In this document: in pieces, positions 10,645 through 22,222 of the stretch
Layout of the letters: every line of letters starts with the position of its first letter
How positions within the stretch are numbered: position 1 is the stretch's first letter
Assembly: GCF_036023875.1 (NCBI RefSeq)
Contig: NZ_CP107931.1
Coordinates: forward strand, 3,224,001 to 3,288,000
DNA length: 64,000 nt
Source: Mycobacterium sp. NBC_00419
GTDB lineage: Bacteria; Actinomycetota; Actinomycetes; Mycobacteriales; Mycobacteriaceae
Direction: 5' to 3'
Notes under the pieces: model-generated
Databases searched by the model: none
The model's input: the letters and a program-made list of their open reading frames with translations, nothing else
What the model was told of the DNA's origin: nothing
Translations under genes and position numbers: made by a program

Positions 10645-12240
10645 TCAGCGCTGAAGCTGCCCGACGATAGCCCGCTTGTCGACTTTGCCGACCGCGGTGG
10701 TGGGCAGCGACGCCATCGGCACCACGCTGTCGGGGCGGCAGTGCACGGCGACACCACAGGCGCCGAGATGAGCATTGAGCTCGGGCAGGGATAGCGGGGC
10801 GCCTCGGACAACGATTGCGGCGCAGATCTTCTCACCGAGGTACGGGTCGGGAAGGCCGACAGCGGCTGCCGCGGTGATCCGGGGATGTGCCAGCAGGTGG
10901 CTCTCGAGGTCCAGGGCCGATACCGTCTCGCCCGCGCGGGTGATGACATCCTTGACCCTCCCGGTGACCTCCAGATAGCCGTCGGCCACCCGGCGCACGC
11001 GGTCACCGGTGCGGTAGAAGCCGTCCGGGGTGAACGCCGTGCGATTGTCCTCGTCGGCGCGGAAGTATCCGTTGATGGTGTAGGGCCCGCGCACCAGCAA
11101 CTCGCCGGGCTCGCCCGCCGCAACCGGTGCGCCGTCATCGTCGACCACTCGAAGTTCGTCGTGTGCCGACAGCGGACGTCCCTGGGTGTGCTCGACCCGC
11201 TCGGCGGTGTCGCCGATTCTGGTGTAGCACAGCAACCCTTCGGCCATCCCGAACACCTGTTGCACACCGGGCGTCAGCGTGGTGCGGATGTGGCGGGCAT
11301 CGGCGGCGGCGAGCTTGGCGCCGCCTACCTGGAGCAGCCGTAGGTTAGTCGGGCGGTTCTCCTCCCACTCGCAGGCGTGCGCCCACAGCGTGGCGAGGGC
11401 AGGGACGAGTGCGGTGACGGTCACGCCGTGGCGAGCCATGACGGCGAATGCGGACTCCGGGCTCGGATCGGTCGTGAACACCACTGTCGCACCGGCACTC
11501 ATCGCGCCGAGCAACCCCGGGCAGGCGAGCGGGAAATTGTGGCCGGCCGGCAACGCGGCGAGGTAGACGTCGGCGGAGCTGAGCCGGCACAACTCGGCGC
11601 TGGCGGTGGCGTTGTAGACATAGTCGTCGTGGGTGCGCGGGATCAGCTTCGGGGCGCCCGTCGTTCCGCCGGAGACCAGTAGTAGGGCCGGTGTTGACGT
11701 GTCGGGCCGGCACTGCGGTATCGGCTCGTTCGTCGCACAGATCTGTGACCACGGGACGTTCGGTCCGGCGTCGCCGTCGACGATGATGTGCCGAAGTCGA
11801 TTGTCCCGGTGGGCAAGTCGCTGGGCCATGGCCTGGTAGTCGAATCTGGGGTCGCTGCCGACGATCATTGCCGCCGAACCGCTGACCTGGAGGAAATGTG
11901 CCAGTTCCGCGTCGCGGTGACCCGGTAGGCACATCACCGGCACGGCGCCTGCCCGCAGCACGCCGAACAATGCCACCGCGAACTGGCACGTGTTCGTCAG
12001 TTGCACCAAAACTGTGTGACCGCAGAGGATTCCGAGAGCGCGCAACCCCGATGCGGCCGAGTCGGCGCGCTGGTCAAGCTCGGCATAGGTCAGGCTGGTG
12101 TGCTCGTCGACGACAGCGGGCCGATCCGGCCAGTTCACCGCGGCGGAGCGCAGGATCTCGTCGAGGGCCTGCCCCCGCCAGTAGCCGGCCGCGCGGTAGG
12201 TGGCGGCACGAGCCGGCGGGAAGGGGATGAATCCGGTCAT
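10645..12240 (-). CDS. mbtA: Salicyl-AMP ligase MbtA (aryl acid adenylation enzyme)
   Basis: This ANL-family stand-alone adenylating enzyme of 531 residues is related to DhbE/EntE/MbtA. It has the phosphate loop LLVSGGTTGAPKLIPRTH, the aryl-acid pocket segment AALPAGHNFPLACPG (HNFPLA is characteristic of aryl acid ligases), QVFGMAEGLLCYT, FYRTGDRVRR and a C-terminal PTTAVGKVDKR with the catalytic Lys. It activates salicylate and loads it on the aryl carrier domain of the MbtB-like NRPS. ATG 12240 is chosen because AGGAG lies seven bases upstream; an in-frame ATG at 12273 would add 11 residues. It is transcribed divergently from mbtB across two iron boxes. Confidence 0.92.
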   Translation of the reverse strand: MTGFIPFPPARAATYRAAGYWRGQALDEILRSAAVNWPDRPAVVDEHTSLTYAELDQRADSAASGLRALGILCGHTVLVQLTNTCQFAVALFGVLRAGAVPVMCLPGHRDAELAHFLQVSGSAAMIVGSDPRFDYQAMAQRLAHRDNRLRHIIVDGDAGPNVPWSQICATNEPIPQCRPDTSTPALLLVSGGTTGAPKLIPRTHDDYVYNATASAELCRLSSADVYLAALPAGHNFPLACPGLLGAMSAGATVVFTTDPSPESAFAVMARHGVTVTALVPALATLWAHACEWEENRPTNLRLLQVGGAKLAAADARHIRTTLTPGVQQVFGMAEGLLCYTRIGDTAERVEHTQGRPLSAHDELRVVDDDGAPVAAGEPGELLVRGPYTINGYFRADEDNRTAFTPDGFYRTGDRVRRVADGYLEVTGRVKDVITRAGETVSALDLESHLLAHPRITAAAAVGLPDPYLGEKICAAIVVRGAPLSLPELNAHLGACGVAVHCRPDSVVPMASLPTTAVGKVDKRAIVGQLQR

Positions 12241-12278
12241 CGGCACGCTCCTGACGTAGGCCTGGCGAGGCATTGAAG

Positions 12279-12297
12279 ATAGGGTAGCCTTCCCAAA
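12279..12297. promoter_or_regulatory. Predicted IdeR iron box, mbtA/mbtB intergenic, site 1
   Basis: ATAGGGTAGCCTTCCCAAA matches 14 of 19 positions of the IdeR consensus. It lies in the 90-bp divergent gap between mbtA (start 12240) and the MbtB-like NRPS (start 12331) and could control both. Confidence 0.6.
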
Positions 12298-12298
12298 G

Positions 12299-12317
12299 TT
12301 AGGTGAGGCTACTTTGG
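12299..12317. promoter_or_regulatory. Weaker IdeR-like box, mbtA/mbtB intergenic, site 2
   Basis: TTAGGTGAGGCTACTTTGG matches 12 of 19 positions of the IdeR consensus, with a nearly intact left half and a poor right half. It adjoins site 1, like the tandem sites at 7755-7798, and lies just ahead of the AGGGAGG ribosome-binding site of the NRPS gene. Confidence 0.45.
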
Positions 12318-12330
12318 CAGGGAGGCGACG

Positions 12331-15300
12331 GTGACGGTGGCTCGAGCGCAGGTCGCGGACAGGGTCGCCGAGGTCCTCGGGGTCGACGCCTGCGCCATCG
12401 ACCCCGACGGCGACCTGATCGCGCAGGGCCTGGATTCCGTCCGGATGATGTCGCTGGCGGGGCGGTGGCGCCGCGAGGGACTCGATGTCGATTTCGCCAG
12501 ACTCGCGGCAGCCCCGTCGATCAGCAACTGGGTGGAACTCTTGGCCGGCGCCGATCCGGCCGAGCCGGCGCCCGCGAGCCATCCTGCGCCACAAGGGGCG
12601 CCGTTCCCCATGGCCCCGATGCAGCACGCGATGTGGGCCGGCCGCGACCCGCACCAACCATTGGGCGGTGTCGCGGGCCATCTCTACGTCGAATTCGACT
12701 GCGGCGAAATCGATCCCGATCGACTGCGGGACGCCGCCACCCGACTGGCCGCACGCCATCCGATGCTGCGCGTGCACTTCCTGCCCGACGGTACCCAACG
12801 CATAGGCGCCGTGCCCACCACCTACCCGGTACAGGTCGAAGATCTGCGCGCGATGCCCGAGGACGCCGTTGCACGGCGGCTCGAGACGATCCGTCAGACC
12901 AAGTCGCATCAGCAGTTGCAGGGTGAGGTGTTCGAACTCGCGCTGACCCTGCTGCCGGGGCGGCGCACCAGATTGCACGTCGATCTCGACATGCAGGCCG
13001 CTGACGCCATGAGTTATCGCACCCTGATGACCGACCTTGCCGCCCTCTACAGCGGTGTTCAGCTGACCGAAATCGGGTACACCTATCAGCAGTACCGCCA
13101 ACAGCTTTCACGTCCCCGAGCCTTCGAGTCCGATCGCGCGTGGTGGCACGGGCGGCTCGCCGGCCTTCCGGAGGCACCCACGCTGCCGCTGATCTCGCCT
13201 GGGCAGCAGAAAGACCCGCACCGCACCGGGCGCCGCTGGCACTGGCTCCCCCCACGGACCCGCGACGGGTTGTACGAACTCACCCGACGCCACGGCGTCA
13301 CCCCGGCGATGACGATCGCAGCCTCATTCGCCGATACCGTCGCCGGCTGGTCGGCCGACCCCCACTTTCTGCTCAACGTACCGATGTTCGGACGCGAACC
13401 ACTGCACGCCGATGTCGACAAGGTCGTCGGTGACTTCACCTCGTCGCTGCTGCTCGACGTCGACCTGGCCGCGGCCGCCACCGCGACGGAGCGCTCCCGC
13501 GCGTTGCAGCGCATCCTGCACGAGGCAGCCGGCCATGCCGCCTATCCGGGTGTGTCGGTGTTGCGGGACCTCAGCAGGCACCGCGGAGCACAAGCGTTGG
13601 CGCCCATCGTGTTCACCAGTGCCCTGAGCCTCGGTGAGCTGTTCTCACCCGAGGTCAGCGAACAGTTCGGACGCGCGGTGTGGATCATCTCGCAGGGCCC
13701 CCAGGTACTGCTGGACGCTCAGGTCACCGAGTTCGACGGCGGCATCCTGCTGAACTGGGACGTCCGCGAGGACGCCTTCCGACCCGGGGTGATCGACGCG
13801 ATGTTCGCCCGGCATGTCGAGGAAGTCCTGGCGCTGGCCCGCGACGAGGCCGCCTGGGACGCCCCGCGCGGACCACGACTGCCTGCGTGCCAGAAGTCCG
13901 TTCGGCAGGCCGTTAACAGCCGGGTCACCGAGCCGAGCGGAGAGATGCTGCACGACGGCTTCTTCGAACTCGCCGCGCACCAGCCCGACGCACCTGCGGT
14001 GTTCAGCGATACCGGCACCCTGACGTACGGGCAACTGCGCCGGCAAGCGCTCGCTGTCGCTGCAGCGCTGCAGGCAGCCGGGCTCGACGGCCGAACGGTT
14101 GCCGTGCTGGGACCCAAGAGCGCAGAACAGATTCCGGCCCTGCTGGGGATTCACGCGGCTGGATGTGCCTACCTGCCGATCGGCGCCGACCAGCCGCCCG
14201 AGCGGGCGCGGCGCATGCTGACCGGCGCCGGCGTGGACTTCGCGTTGGTCTGCGGTACCGGGTGGACCGACGTGCCTGTGCCGATGTTGACCGTGGCCGA
14301 GGCCATCGACCGCGGCGCGGACACGGAACCCCAAGTGGTGAGCGCCGATCCCGACCGGCTGGCCTACGTGTTGTTCACCTCCGGCTCGACCGGTGATCCC
14401 AAAGGGGTCGAAATCACTCACGCCGCCGCGATGAACACCGTCGAGTTCATCACCGACCACTTCGGTATCGGCCCCGCCGATCGCTGCCTGTCGGTCTCGA
14501 CGCTGGAATGCGACATCTCGGTCTTGGACGTCTTCGCCACCCTGGGCACCGGCGGCGCGATCGTGGTGGTCGACGAGGAGAAACGTCGTGACCCCGACCA
14601 CTGGGTGCGGCTCATCGAACGCCACGGCGTCACCCTGCTGCATTTCCTGCCCGGCTGGCTGGCCATGCTGCTGGAGGTCGCGGGGCCGCTGCCCACCGTG
14701 CGGGCGGTGCCCACCGGCGGGGACTGGGTCACTCCCGCGATGGCACGACGGCTGCGGAACTGCGCACCCACTGCCCGCTTCGCCGGTCTGGGCGGGGCCA
14801 CCGAGACCGCCATCCACAACACCATCTGCGAAGTCGGCGACGTTCCTGCGGACTGGACCGCGATCCCGTTCGGCACGCCGCTGCCCAACAACCGGTGCCG
14901 CGTCGTGGCACCCGGCGGCGACGACTGCCCGGACTGGGTGGTCGGTGAACTCTGGATCGGTGGACGCGGACTCGCCCGCGGCTACCGGGGCAGGCCTGAC
15001 CTGACGGCGCAGCGGTTCGTTCAACACGACGGCATCACCTGGTATCGCACCGGAGACCTCGCACGCTTCTGGCCGGACGGGACGTGTGAGTTCGTCGGCC
15101 GGGCCGATCACCGCGTCAAGGTCAGTGGCTACCGGGTCGAACCCGGTGAGGTCGAAGCGGCGCTGACCCGAGTACCCGGTGTGCTCGGCGCTGTCGTCGT
15201 CCCGGTACCGGATACGACCGGCTCCCGGGCGCGGCTCGCTGCCGCCGTTGTGACCGCCGACGAGCAGGTACAGACCGACACGGTTCGTGCCGCGATCGCC

Positions 15301-15759
15301 ACAATGCTTCCGCCGCATATGGTTCCACAGCACATCGTGCGCTTCGATCAGATCCCCTACACGGTCGGCGGCAAGGTGGACCGGCGCAGCGTCGCGCGCA
15401 GTCTGGCGGCGTTCGCCGAGACTGCGACTGCCCACCGGCCTCCGTCGAACTCGCTGCAGGCGGCGCTGAGCACGATCGTCGCCGGAGTCCTCGACCGTTC
15501 CCGGGTAGGCGTCGACGACGACTTCTTCGCCCTTGGTGGTGACTCCGTTCTGGCCACCACCGTCGTCGCCCGGATCAGGCAATGGCTCGACGTCCCGACC
15601 GCGAGCATCGCCGACGTCTTCGCCGGCCGCACCGTTGCGGGTATCGCCGAGCGCCTCGGAGCCCTCGAACCGCACCGACGACTCGAAGAGGTTGCGCAGG
15701 TGTACCTCGACGTCGCCGCGATGGACACCGCCCAGGTCACTGCGGCACTCGCCGGCTGA
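12331..15759 (+). CDS. mbtB: MbtB-like NRPS: aryl carrier - cyclization - adenylation - carrier
   Basis: An assembly-line enzyme of 1142 residues. Domains: aryl carrier 1-75 (GLDS, Ser36); heterocyclization domain about 92-510 with the Cy signature D-x4-D-x2-S as DMQAADAMS (220-228); adenylation domain about 550-1040 with [12 protein letters not shown] (681-692), CDISVLDVF (Asp728 aligns with Asp235 of GrsA) and GGATETAIH, the GGATE variant usual in cyclizing modules; carrier domain with GGDS (Ser1072). It joins salicylate to Ser, Thr or Cys and forms the five-membered ring. M. tuberculosis MbtB (1414 aa) ends with a thioesterase, and none is present here. GTG 12331 follows AGGGAGG. Confidence 0.9.
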   Translation: MTVARAQVADRVAEVLGVDACAIDPDGDLIAQGLDSVRMMSLAGRWRREGLDVDFARLAAAPSISNWVELLAGADPAEPAPASHPAPQGAPFPMAPMQHAMWAGRDPHQPLGGVAGHLYVEFDCGEIDPDRLRDAATRLAARHPMLRVHFLPDGTQRIGAVPTTYPVQVEDLRAMPEDAVARRLETIRQTKSHQQLQGEVFELALTLLPGRRTRLHVDLDMQAADAMSYRTLMTDLAALYSGVQLTEIGYTYQQYRQQLSRPRAFESDRAWWHGRLAGLPEAPTLPLISPGQQKDPHRTGRRWHWLPPRTRDGLYELTRRHGVTPAMTIAASFADTVAGWSADPHFLLNVPMFGREPLHADVDKVVGDFTSSLLLDVDLAAAATATERSRALQRILHEAAGHAAYPGVSVLRDLSRHRGAQALAPIVFTSALSLGELFSPEVSEQFGRAVWIISQGPQVLLDAQVTEFDGGILLNWDVREDAFRPGVIDAMFARHVEEVLALARDEAAWDAPRGPRLPACQKSVRQAVNSRVTEPSGEMLHDGFFELAAHQPDAPAVFSDTGTLTYGQLRRQALAVAAALQAAGLDGRTVAVLGPKSAEQIPALLGIHAAGCAYLPIGADQPPERARRMLTGAGVDFALVCGTGWTDVPVPMLTVAEAIDRGADTEPQVVSADPDRLAYVLFTSGSTGDPKGVEITHAAAMNTVEFITDHFGIGPADRCLSVSTLECDISVLDVFATLGTGGAIVVVDEEKRRDPDHWVRLIERHGVTLLHFLPGWLAMLLEVAGPLPTVRAVPTGGDWVTPAMARRLRNCAPTARFAGLGGATETAIHNTICEVGDVPADWTAIPFGTPLPNNRCRVVAPGGDDCPDWVVGELWIGGRGLARGYRGRPDLTAQRFVQHDGITWYRTGDLARFWPDGTCEFVGRADHRVKVSGYRVEPGEVEAALTRVPGVLGAVVVPVPDTTGSRARLAAAVVTADEQVQTDTVRAAIATMLPPHMVPQHIVRFDQIPYTVGGKVDRRSVARSLAAFAETATAHRPPSNSLQAALSTIVAGVLDRSRVGVDDDFFALGGDSVLATTVVARIRQWLDVPTASIADVFAGRTVAGIAERLGALEPHRRLEEVAQVYLDVAAMDTAQVTAALAG

Positions 15760-15799
15760 CCCCGGCGCAGTGCGCCACCACCGACTTCAGGAGATGACC

Positions 15800-18700
15800 A
15801 TGACTGACACCCTCGAGGCCGAGCGGCTGGAACTGTTGCGCCGCAGGCTCGCCCAGCGTGGCCTGCGTGCGAAGCCCGCCGCCGTGGACCCCGCGGCGAT
15901 GACCGACAGCCAACGCCGCCTGTGGTTCGTCCACTCCATCGACAGCACCGGGGCCGTGCTGAACGTCTGCGTGTCCTACCGGCTGACCGGCGAGCTCGAC
16001 CAGGCTCGGCTGCGTGACGCGATCAATCGCGTGGCCGCGCGGCATCAGGTGCTGCACAGTACGTATCACACCGGTCCGGACGGTGAGCCGCAGATCACGT
16101 TGCGGCACAACCTGACACCCGCCTGGACCGAACACGACCTGTCCGGTCTGGGCCAACAGGCGCGCCGGCTTCGACTCGAGGTCATCGCACAGCGGGCCTT
16201 CAGCACCCCGTTCGACCTCACCGCCGACGCGCCGCTACGCACGACGTTGGCACGGCTGAGTGCCACCGAACATGTTCTGCTGCTCACCGCGCATCACATC
16301 GCCTGGGACGACGCGTCGTGGCGGGTGTTCTTCAGCGACCTGACCCGGGCCTACCAGGGCGTGGCCCTCGAGTCTGCGCCCCCGGCGCCAGCCCCGGCGA
16401 CGGAACAGGACCACGCGGACCTGGACTACTGGCGCACCGTGCTCGCCGATCCGCCCGAGCCGCTCGAACTGCCGGGTCCCAGGGGTTCGGTGGTCCCGCA
16501 GTCGTGGCGGGCCGACAGGTGCGTCGCTCCGCTGAGCGCCGCGACCGTCGACGCCGTGACCGACCTCGCGCGCGAGACGGGTGCGACACCGTATGCCGTT
16601 CTGCTGGCGGCATTCTCGGCTGTAGTGCACCGATACACCCACGCGGAGGACTTCCTGGTCGCCGCACCGGTGCTCAACCGAACCTCCGACGATGTCATCG
16701 GATACCACGGAAACACCGTGGCGATGCGGATGCGCCCGAGCCGGTGGGTGACCTTTCGCGACCTGGTCGGCGCTGCAGGAGAGGCCACCCGCGGGGCATT
16801 CGCCCACCAGCGGGTGAACCTCGACCGGGTGGTGCGCGAACTCAATCCCGACCGTCGCCACGGCGTCGAGCGGATGGCCCGGGTCGGGTTCGGCATGCGC
16901 GAGCCCGACGGTCACGGCTTCTGCCCGGACGGCATCCGGTGCGAACGCGCCGACCTGCGCGGCCAGTATGCCCAATTGCCAATGGGTTTCATGGTCGAGT
17001 TCAGCGGTGACGGTGCGCAGGTGGAAGCCGAGTACCTCACCGAGGTGCTCGACGACGACCTGGCGCGCCGCCTCCTCGACAGTTTCACCGTGCTGCTCTC
17101 CGACGCCCTGGCGCGACCGGATAGCGCCCTGGCAGATCTGCAGGTCCTCGGTGCCGAGGACGCCGGGCGGCTCGACCGGATGTCTCGGGGTGATGAATTC
17201 GCCTGCCCGCCAGAAACTCTCGGTTCGTTGATCGCGCAGCGGGCGGCGATGCAGCCGGACGAGACGGCAGTCGTGTACGACGGTCGCCACTACAGCTACC
17301 GCGAGATCAACGCCGAAGCCAACCGTATCGCGCACCGGCTGATCGCCGCGGGCATCGGGGCCGAAGACACCGTCGCCGTCCTGCTCGGCAAGTCACCCGA
17401 GTTGGTGACCACCGCACTGGGCATCGTCAAAGCGGGCGGTGTCTACCTGCCCGTCGATCCCGAGTATCCCGCCGAGCGAATCGCTCACATCCTCGCCGAC
17501 GCCGATCCCGCCATGGTTGTCCGGGAACCGATATCAGGAATCGGCAGCTTCCCGGCAACCGACCCGGCTCCCGCTGACCTGGTGCGGCCGCTGACTCCCG
17601 CCAACACCGCCTATCTGATCTACACCTCGGGGTCGACCGGACTGCCCAAGGGTGTTCCGGTTCCGCACGCCCCGGTCGCCGACTACTTCCGCTGGTTCCA
17701 GCAGGAGTACGGCATCGGTCCCGATGACCGGCTGCTACAGGTCGCCTCACCAAGTTTCGACGTGTCGATCGGCGAGATCTTCGGCATCCTGGTCCAGGGC
17801 GCCCGACTGGTGATCCCCCGCCCGGATGGACTGCGCGATATCGGGTATCTCACTGACCTGCTGCGCCGCGAAGCCATCACGGCAATGCACTTCGTCCCGT
17901 CGCTGCTGGCGTTGTTCCTGTCGCTGCCCGGCGTGGAGCAGTGGCGCACCCTGCGCCGGGTCCCGATCGGTGGCGAGGCCCTGCCCGGTGAGCTGGCCGA
18001 CAAGTTCCACGCCACCTTCGACGCACTGCTGCACAACTTCTACGGCCCCACCGAGACGGTGCTGAACGCCACCCGGTTCAAGGTCGAAGGCCGGCAGGGC
18101 ACCGGGACGGTGCCGATCGGCACGCCGAAGATCAACACCCGGATCCATCTGCTCGACGACGCCCTGCGACCCGTTCCGGTCGGGGTGATCGGTGAGATCT
18201 ACATCGGTGGAACACATCTGGCCCACGGATATCACCGCAGGGCCGCCCTGACAGCGGAGCGCTTCGTCGCCGACCCGTTCACATCCGGCGGGCGGCTCTA
18301 TCGTTCGGGCGACCTCGCCCGGCGAAACAGCGACGGCGACCTCGAGTTCGTCGGTCGTGCCGACGAGCAGGTGAAGATCCGCGGTTTCCGTATCGAACTG
18401 GGGGAGGTCGCGGCAGCTATTGCCGTGGATCCCAGTGTCGCCAATGCGGTCGTCGTCACCGCCGAACTACAGCAACTCGGCAAGAGCCTGGTCGCGTATC
18501 TGACGCCTGCCGGGGAAGCCGTGCAGATCGACCGGGTCAAAGCCCGGGTCGCCGCCGCACTGCCCGACTACATGGTCCCGGCGGCGTATGTCGTCATCGA
18601 CCAGATTCCGGTGACCGCCAACGGCAAGCTCGATCGGGCGGCCCTGCCGGATGCGGAGATCGGACCGGTGGCGCGGTACCGGGCGCCGGCGACCGCGACC

Positions 18701-21700
18701 GAACGCAGCATCGTCGCGCTGTTCGCCAGGACCCTCGGAGTCGACGAGGTTGGCTGTGACGACTCGTTCTTCGAGCTCGGTGGGCACTCGCTGCTGGCGA
18801 CCAAACTCGTCGCAGCGATTCGCGCCGCCAGCGGAGTGGAACTCGGTATGCGCGAGGTGTTCGAACGCGGCACACCGGGGGAGATCGCCGCGCTGGTCGA
18901 TTGCCGGCGGCAGACGCAGACCGCGCCGAGCAGGCCCGTGCCCGTCGCTCCCGGTGACGAGGCCGAGCCGTGCGCTTTATCGGCAGCGCAGCTGCGGAGC
19001 TGGTTCCAGTACCGGGTCGACGGACCCAGCCCGGTCAACAACGTCCCCTTCGCCGCCCGCCTCACCGGGCCGTGCGACCTCGATGCGCTCACCGCCGCGG
19101 TGGGCGACGTGATCGCCCGCCACGAGATTCTGCGCACCGTCTACCGGGAGGTCGACGGCGTCGCCCACCAGGTCGCCGAACCCGTCGACGCCGTGGTGGT
19201 CCGGCGCCTCACCGGAAGCGGCGAGCCCTGGCTGACAACCCAACTCGATGCCGAACGCAACCACTGCTTCGATCTGGAAGCGCAGTGGCCGATCCGCGTC
19301 GCGGTGCTGACCACCGGCGACGAGTCCGTGCTGTCGATGGTGGTACACCACATCGCCGCCGATCACTGGTCGGCCGGCGTGCTGTTCACCGACCTGCTCA
19401 CCGCCTACCGCGCACGGCGGCACACCGGATGTCCGCCGCCCTGGGACCCGCTGCCACTGCAATACCGCCACTACGCGGGTTGGCAGGCCCAGCTGCTGTC
19501 CGACCTCGCGGCGACCGGAACGCAACGGGACTACTGGACCACCCAACTCGAGGGTCTGCCGGAGGACACCGGACTGCGGCCGGATCTCCCGCGCCCGCCG
19601 GTGGCCGGCGGGCCGGCGGCCTCGATGCCGTTGCGCGTCGACGCCGAAACCCGGCAGCGTCTCGTCGCACTGAGTCGTGAGCTCGGTGTCACCGAGTTCA
19701 TGCTCCTGCAGGCCGCAGTCTCGGTCGTCCTGCACAAGTCCGGCGGCGGTGACGACATCCCGCTCGGCACGCCGGTGGCCGGTCGCACCCACGCCGAATT
19801 CGATTCTCTGGTGGGATTTTTCGTCAACATCCTGGTCCTGCGCAATGACCTGTCGGGCAATCCCACGCTGCGCGACATCATGGTGCGGTCCCGAGAGATG
19901 GCGCTGGCCGCCTACGCCCATCAGGACCTCCCGTTCGACCGGGTTGTCGATGCCGTCAACCCGGTGCGGTCACTGTCGCGCAACCCGCTGTTCGGCGTCG
20001 TCGTCCACGTCCGCGAGGAACTGCCGGAGAACCAGATCATCGACTCCGGACCCGACGGAGACACCGTATTCTCAGCGCTGGAGCCGACATTCGACATCGC
20101 CCATGCCGATCTGAGCGTGAACTTCTTCGTCGGCGACGACGGCTATCGCGGTCACGTCATCTACCGCACCGAGCTGTACCACCCGGCGACCGCGCACCGG
20201 TTCACCGGCTGGCTGCGCCGAGTGATCGACGCATTCGCCACCGGTCCCGATACCCGGCTCCGTGACCTGGTCCTGCTCGACGACGCCGAACAGGCCGCAA
20301 TTCTCGCCCGCAGTCGGGGTCCCGTCTCACCCGCCGACCGGCCACGGACGGTTCCGCAGCTTCTGGAGGCGAACCGGCCGCACGACACGAGCCGCGTTGC
20401 CGTCCGGTGCGGCGACCAACAGATCGACTACGCCGAGCTGCATCGCCGTTCGGACCGTTTCGGCCATCTCCTCGCCGGCCGTGGTGTCGGCCCCGGATCG
20501 CTGGTGGGTATGTCGATGCGCCGCGGCATCGACATGGTGGTCGCACTCGTGGGCATCATGAAGGCCGGCGCCGGCTTCTTCCCACTCGATCCCGGCTATC
20601 CCGCCGCCCGCAAGCAGGCCATGCTCGACGACGTCGGCCCGGCAGTCGTGGTCGTGACCGCCGACGCCGCCCGCACGATGCCACCGGCAGCCGGGCTCAC
20701 CGTGATCTCGATGGAGGATGCGGCAGTCCGGGCGGAGCTGGGCTCCACCGATCCGCAGGCCACTCTGCCGCCGCCGCGCCCGGACGACCCGATGTACCTG
20801 ATGTTCACCTCGGGCTCGACGGGCAAACCCAAAGGCGTGGTGGGAACACACCGCGCCATGAGCACCAGACTGTCCTGGCAGGTCCGGCACTACCCGGTGG
20901 CAGGGCGGGACATTCGGCTGGCACAGGCGCCGATGACCTTCCTGGAAGGCTGTATCGAGACGCTGGCGGGACTGTGCGCAGGCGCCACCCTGATCCTCGC
21001 CGACGACACCGAACACCGCGACGCCGAAGCCCTGGCGGCAATGATCGAGAAGAATTCGGTCGAACAGGTCACCGCCGTCGCGAGTTTGGCTGCTGCCCTT
21101 GTGGACTGCGCACCGGGGGCGGTCCGCTCATTGCAGCGCCTTGTCTGCTGCGGAGAACCAGTGAGTGCCGCTTTGCTGGATCGGCTTTCCAGGTGCGTCG
21201 GGCCCGAACACCCCGGTGAGCTGCTGAACGCGATCGGCGCAACCGAGACATCCGGGGCGCTGGTGCGCGGCCCGCTTGAGGCGCCCGTCCCGAAAATCGG
21301 TGTGCCGATGGAAGGGTCACAGGTATACCTGCTCGACGACGCACTCAGACCGGTTCCGGTCGGCGTGGTCGGCGAGCTGTACTACGCCGGTGAGCAATTG
21401 GCCCGGGGCTACTGGAAGCAGCCGCGCCTGACTGCCACCCGGTTCGTCGCCAACCCCTATGCCGCCGAGGCCGGCGCCCGTTTCTACCGCAGCGGTGACC
21501 GCGGGCGGTGGACCGAGGACGGCAGGCTGGAGTTCGTCGGCAGAACCGACCACCAGGTCAAGGTGCGGGGCTTCCGCGTCGAACTCGCCGAAGTCGAGGC
21601 TGCGCTCAAGCAGGCCGACGGTGTGGCAGTCGCGGCCGCGCGCACCTGGGACGGCCCAGGCGGTACCGCCCTGGCTGGGTATGTGGTCGCCGATCATCCG

Positions 21701-22222
21701 GTGGCCGATCCCGCTGCATTCACCGCCGCGGTGCGGAGCTCGGTGGCGGCCACGCTGCCGGGTTACATGGTGCCCGCGACGATCTCGGTCCTGTCGGCGA
21801 TGCCGAAGACAGAGTCCGGCAAGCTCAATCGACCAGGTCTGCCGCGGCCCGAGGTTCACACGACAGGGCAGCGCGAGCCGGCCAGAGGCCACACCGAACG
21901 CGCCGTGGCCGCGGTGATGGGCGAACTTCTGGATGTCGCCGGGATCGGGCGTGACGACGAGTTCTTCGCTCTCGGCGGTGACAGCATCCTCTCGGTGCAG
22001 TTGGCTTCCCGGCTGCGCGCCAAGGGATTCCAGGTCCAACCGAGGATGATCTTCGAACATCCGACCGTCGCGTCACTGGCCGAGAGGATCGACGCAACCC
22101 GGGAGTCGGGTGAGAGCACCGACCCGCAGGACATGCGACACCCGCCGATGACGGTCTCCGGCCTGTCGGCCGGTGATCTGGACGCGCTGAGGTCGTCATG
22201 GTCACAGGATCGGCCGTCGTGA
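15800..22222 (+). CDS. Bimodular NRPS (C-A-PCP-C-A-PCP), MbtE-like with an extra module
   Basis: This NRPS has 2140 residues; the start is ATG 15800 rather than 15794 because AGGAG ends at 15793. Module 1: condensation domain (HHIAWDD near residue 164), adenylation domain ([12 protein letters not shown] near 608; [10 protein letters not shown], where Asp keeps the alpha-amino anchor), carrier GGHS near 995. Module 2: condensation (HHIAADH near 1183), adenylation ([12 protein letters not shown] near 1669), carrier GGDS near 2060. In the second A domain the A4 motif reads [10 protein letters not shown], so the Asp235 position is Leu, and the A5 motif is GATETSG. Loss of this Asp suggests a substrate without a free alpha-amino group. 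In mycobactin, MbtE has one module and a PKS (MbtC/D) adds the next unit; here module 2 occupies that place. Confidence 0.9.
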   Translation: MTDTLEAERLELLRRRLAQRGLRAKPAAVDPAAMTDSQRRLWFVHSIDSTGAVLNVCVSYRLTGELDQARLRDAINRVAARHQVLHSTYHTGPDGEPQITLRHNLTPAWTEHDLSGLGQQARRLRLEVIAQRAFSTPFDLTADAPLRTTLARLSATEHVLLLTAHHIAWDDASWRVFFSDLTRAYQGVALESAPPAPAPATEQDHADLDYWRTVLADPPEPLELPGPRGSVVPQSWRADRCVAPLSAATVDAVTDLARETGATPYAVLLAAFSAVVHRYTHAEDFLVAAPVLNRTSDDVIGYHGNTVAMRMRPSRWVTFRDLVGAAGEATRGAFAHQRVNLDRVVRELNPDRRHGVERMARVGFGMREPDGHGFCPDGIRCERADLRGQYAQLPMGFMVEFSGDGAQVEAEYLTEVLDDDLARRLLDSFTVLLSDALARPDSALADLQVLGAEDAGRLDRMSRGDEFACPPETLGSLIAQRAAMQPDETAVVYDGRHYSYREINAEANRIAHRLIAAGIGAEDTVAVLLGKSPELVTTALGIVKAGGVYLPVDPEYPAERIAHILADADPAMVVREPISGIGSFPATDPAPADLVRPLTPANTAYLIYTSGSTGLPKGVPVPHAPVADYFRWFQQEYGIGPDDRLLQVASPSFDVSIGEIFGILVQGARLVIPRPDGLRDIGYLTDLLRREAITAMHFVPSLLALFLSLPGVEQWRTLRRVPIGGEALPGELADKFHATFDALLHNFYGPTETVLNATRFKVEGRQGTGTVPIGTPKINTRIHLLDDALRPVPVGVIGEIYIGGTHLAHGYHRRAALTAERFVADPFTSGGRLYRSGDLARRNSDGDLEFVGRADEQVKIRGFRIELGEVAAAIAVDPSVANAVVVTAELQQLGKSLVAYLTPAGEAVQIDRVKARVAAALPDYMVPAAYVVIDQIPVTANGKLDRAALPDAEIGPVARYRAPATATERSIVALFARTLGVDEVGCDDSFFELGGHSLLATKLVAAIRAASGVELGMREVFERGTPGEIAALVDCRRQTQTAPSRPVPVAPGDEAEPCALSAAQLRSWFQYRVDGPSPVNNVPFAARLTGPCDLDALTAAVGDVIARHEILRTVYREVDGVAHQVAEPVDAVVVRRLTGSGEPWLTTQLDAERNHCFDLEAQWPIRVAVLTTGDESVLSMVVHHIAADHWSAGVLFTDLLTAYRARRHTGCPPPWDPLPLQYRHYAGWQAQLLSDLAATGTQRDYWTTQLEGLPEDTGLRPDLPRPPVAGGPAASMPLRVDAETRQRLVALSRELGVTEFMLLQAAVSVVLHKSGGGDDIPLGTPVAGRTHAEFDSLVGFFVNILVLRNDLSGNPTLRDIMVRSREMALAAYAHQDLPFDRVVDAVNPVRSLSRNPLFGVVVHVREELPENQIIDSGPDGDTVFSALEPTFDIAHADLSVNFFVGDDGYRGHVIYRTELYHPATAHRFTGWLRRVIDAFATGPDTRLRDLVLLDDAEQAAILARSRGPVSPADRPRTVPQLLEANRPHDTSRVAVRCGDQQIDYAELHRRSDRFGHLLAGRGVGPGSLVGMSMRRGIDMVVALVGIMKAGAGFFPLDPGYPAARKQAMLDDVGPAVVVVTADAARTMPPAAGLTVISMEDAAVRAELGSTDPQATLPPPRPDDPMYLMFTSGSTGKPKGVVGTHRAMSTRLSWQVRHYPVAGRDIRLAQAPMTFLEGCIETLAGLCAGATLILADDTEHRDAEALAAMIEKNSVEQVTAVASLAAALVDCAPGAVRSLQRLVCCGEPVSAALLDRLSRCVGPEHPGELLNAIGATETSGALVRGPLEAPVPKIGVPMEGSQVYLLDDALRPVPVGVVGELYYAGEQLARGYWKQPRLTATRFVANPYAAEAGARFYRSGDRGRWTEDGRLEFVGRTDHQVKVRGFRVELAEVEAALKQADGVAVAAARTWDGPGGTALAGYVVADHPVADPAAFTAAVRSSVAATLPGYMVPATISVLSAMPKTESGKLNRPGLPRPEVHTTGQREPARGHTERAVAAVMGELLDVAGIGRDDEFFALGGDSILSVQLASRLRAKGFQVQPRMIFEHPTVASLAERIDATRESGESTDPQDMRHPPMTVSGLSAGDLDALRSSWSQDRPS

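Noticed and set aside
13645..15675. Very long minus-strand open frame opposite the MbtB-like NRPS
   Set aside because: It is rich in Asp/Arg/His/Gly with no domain pattern, mirrors third-codon-position GC of the NRPS gene, and has no ribosome-binding site. It is a shadow frame of high-GC coding DNA.
15533..15799. In-frame N-terminal extension of the bimodular NRPS overlapping the end of mbtB
   Set aside because: The extension reads as Pro/Ser/Arg-rich out-of-frame mbtB sequence. AGGAG directly before 15794 and the condensation-domain start fix the true beginning at 15800.
20925..21260. Second A domain as a standard beta-alanine-activating domain
   Set aside because: Beta-alanine domains I recall have Val-Asp at the first two pocket positions; here they read Leu-Glu. 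The beta-amino-acid idea is kept only as a hypothesis from context.
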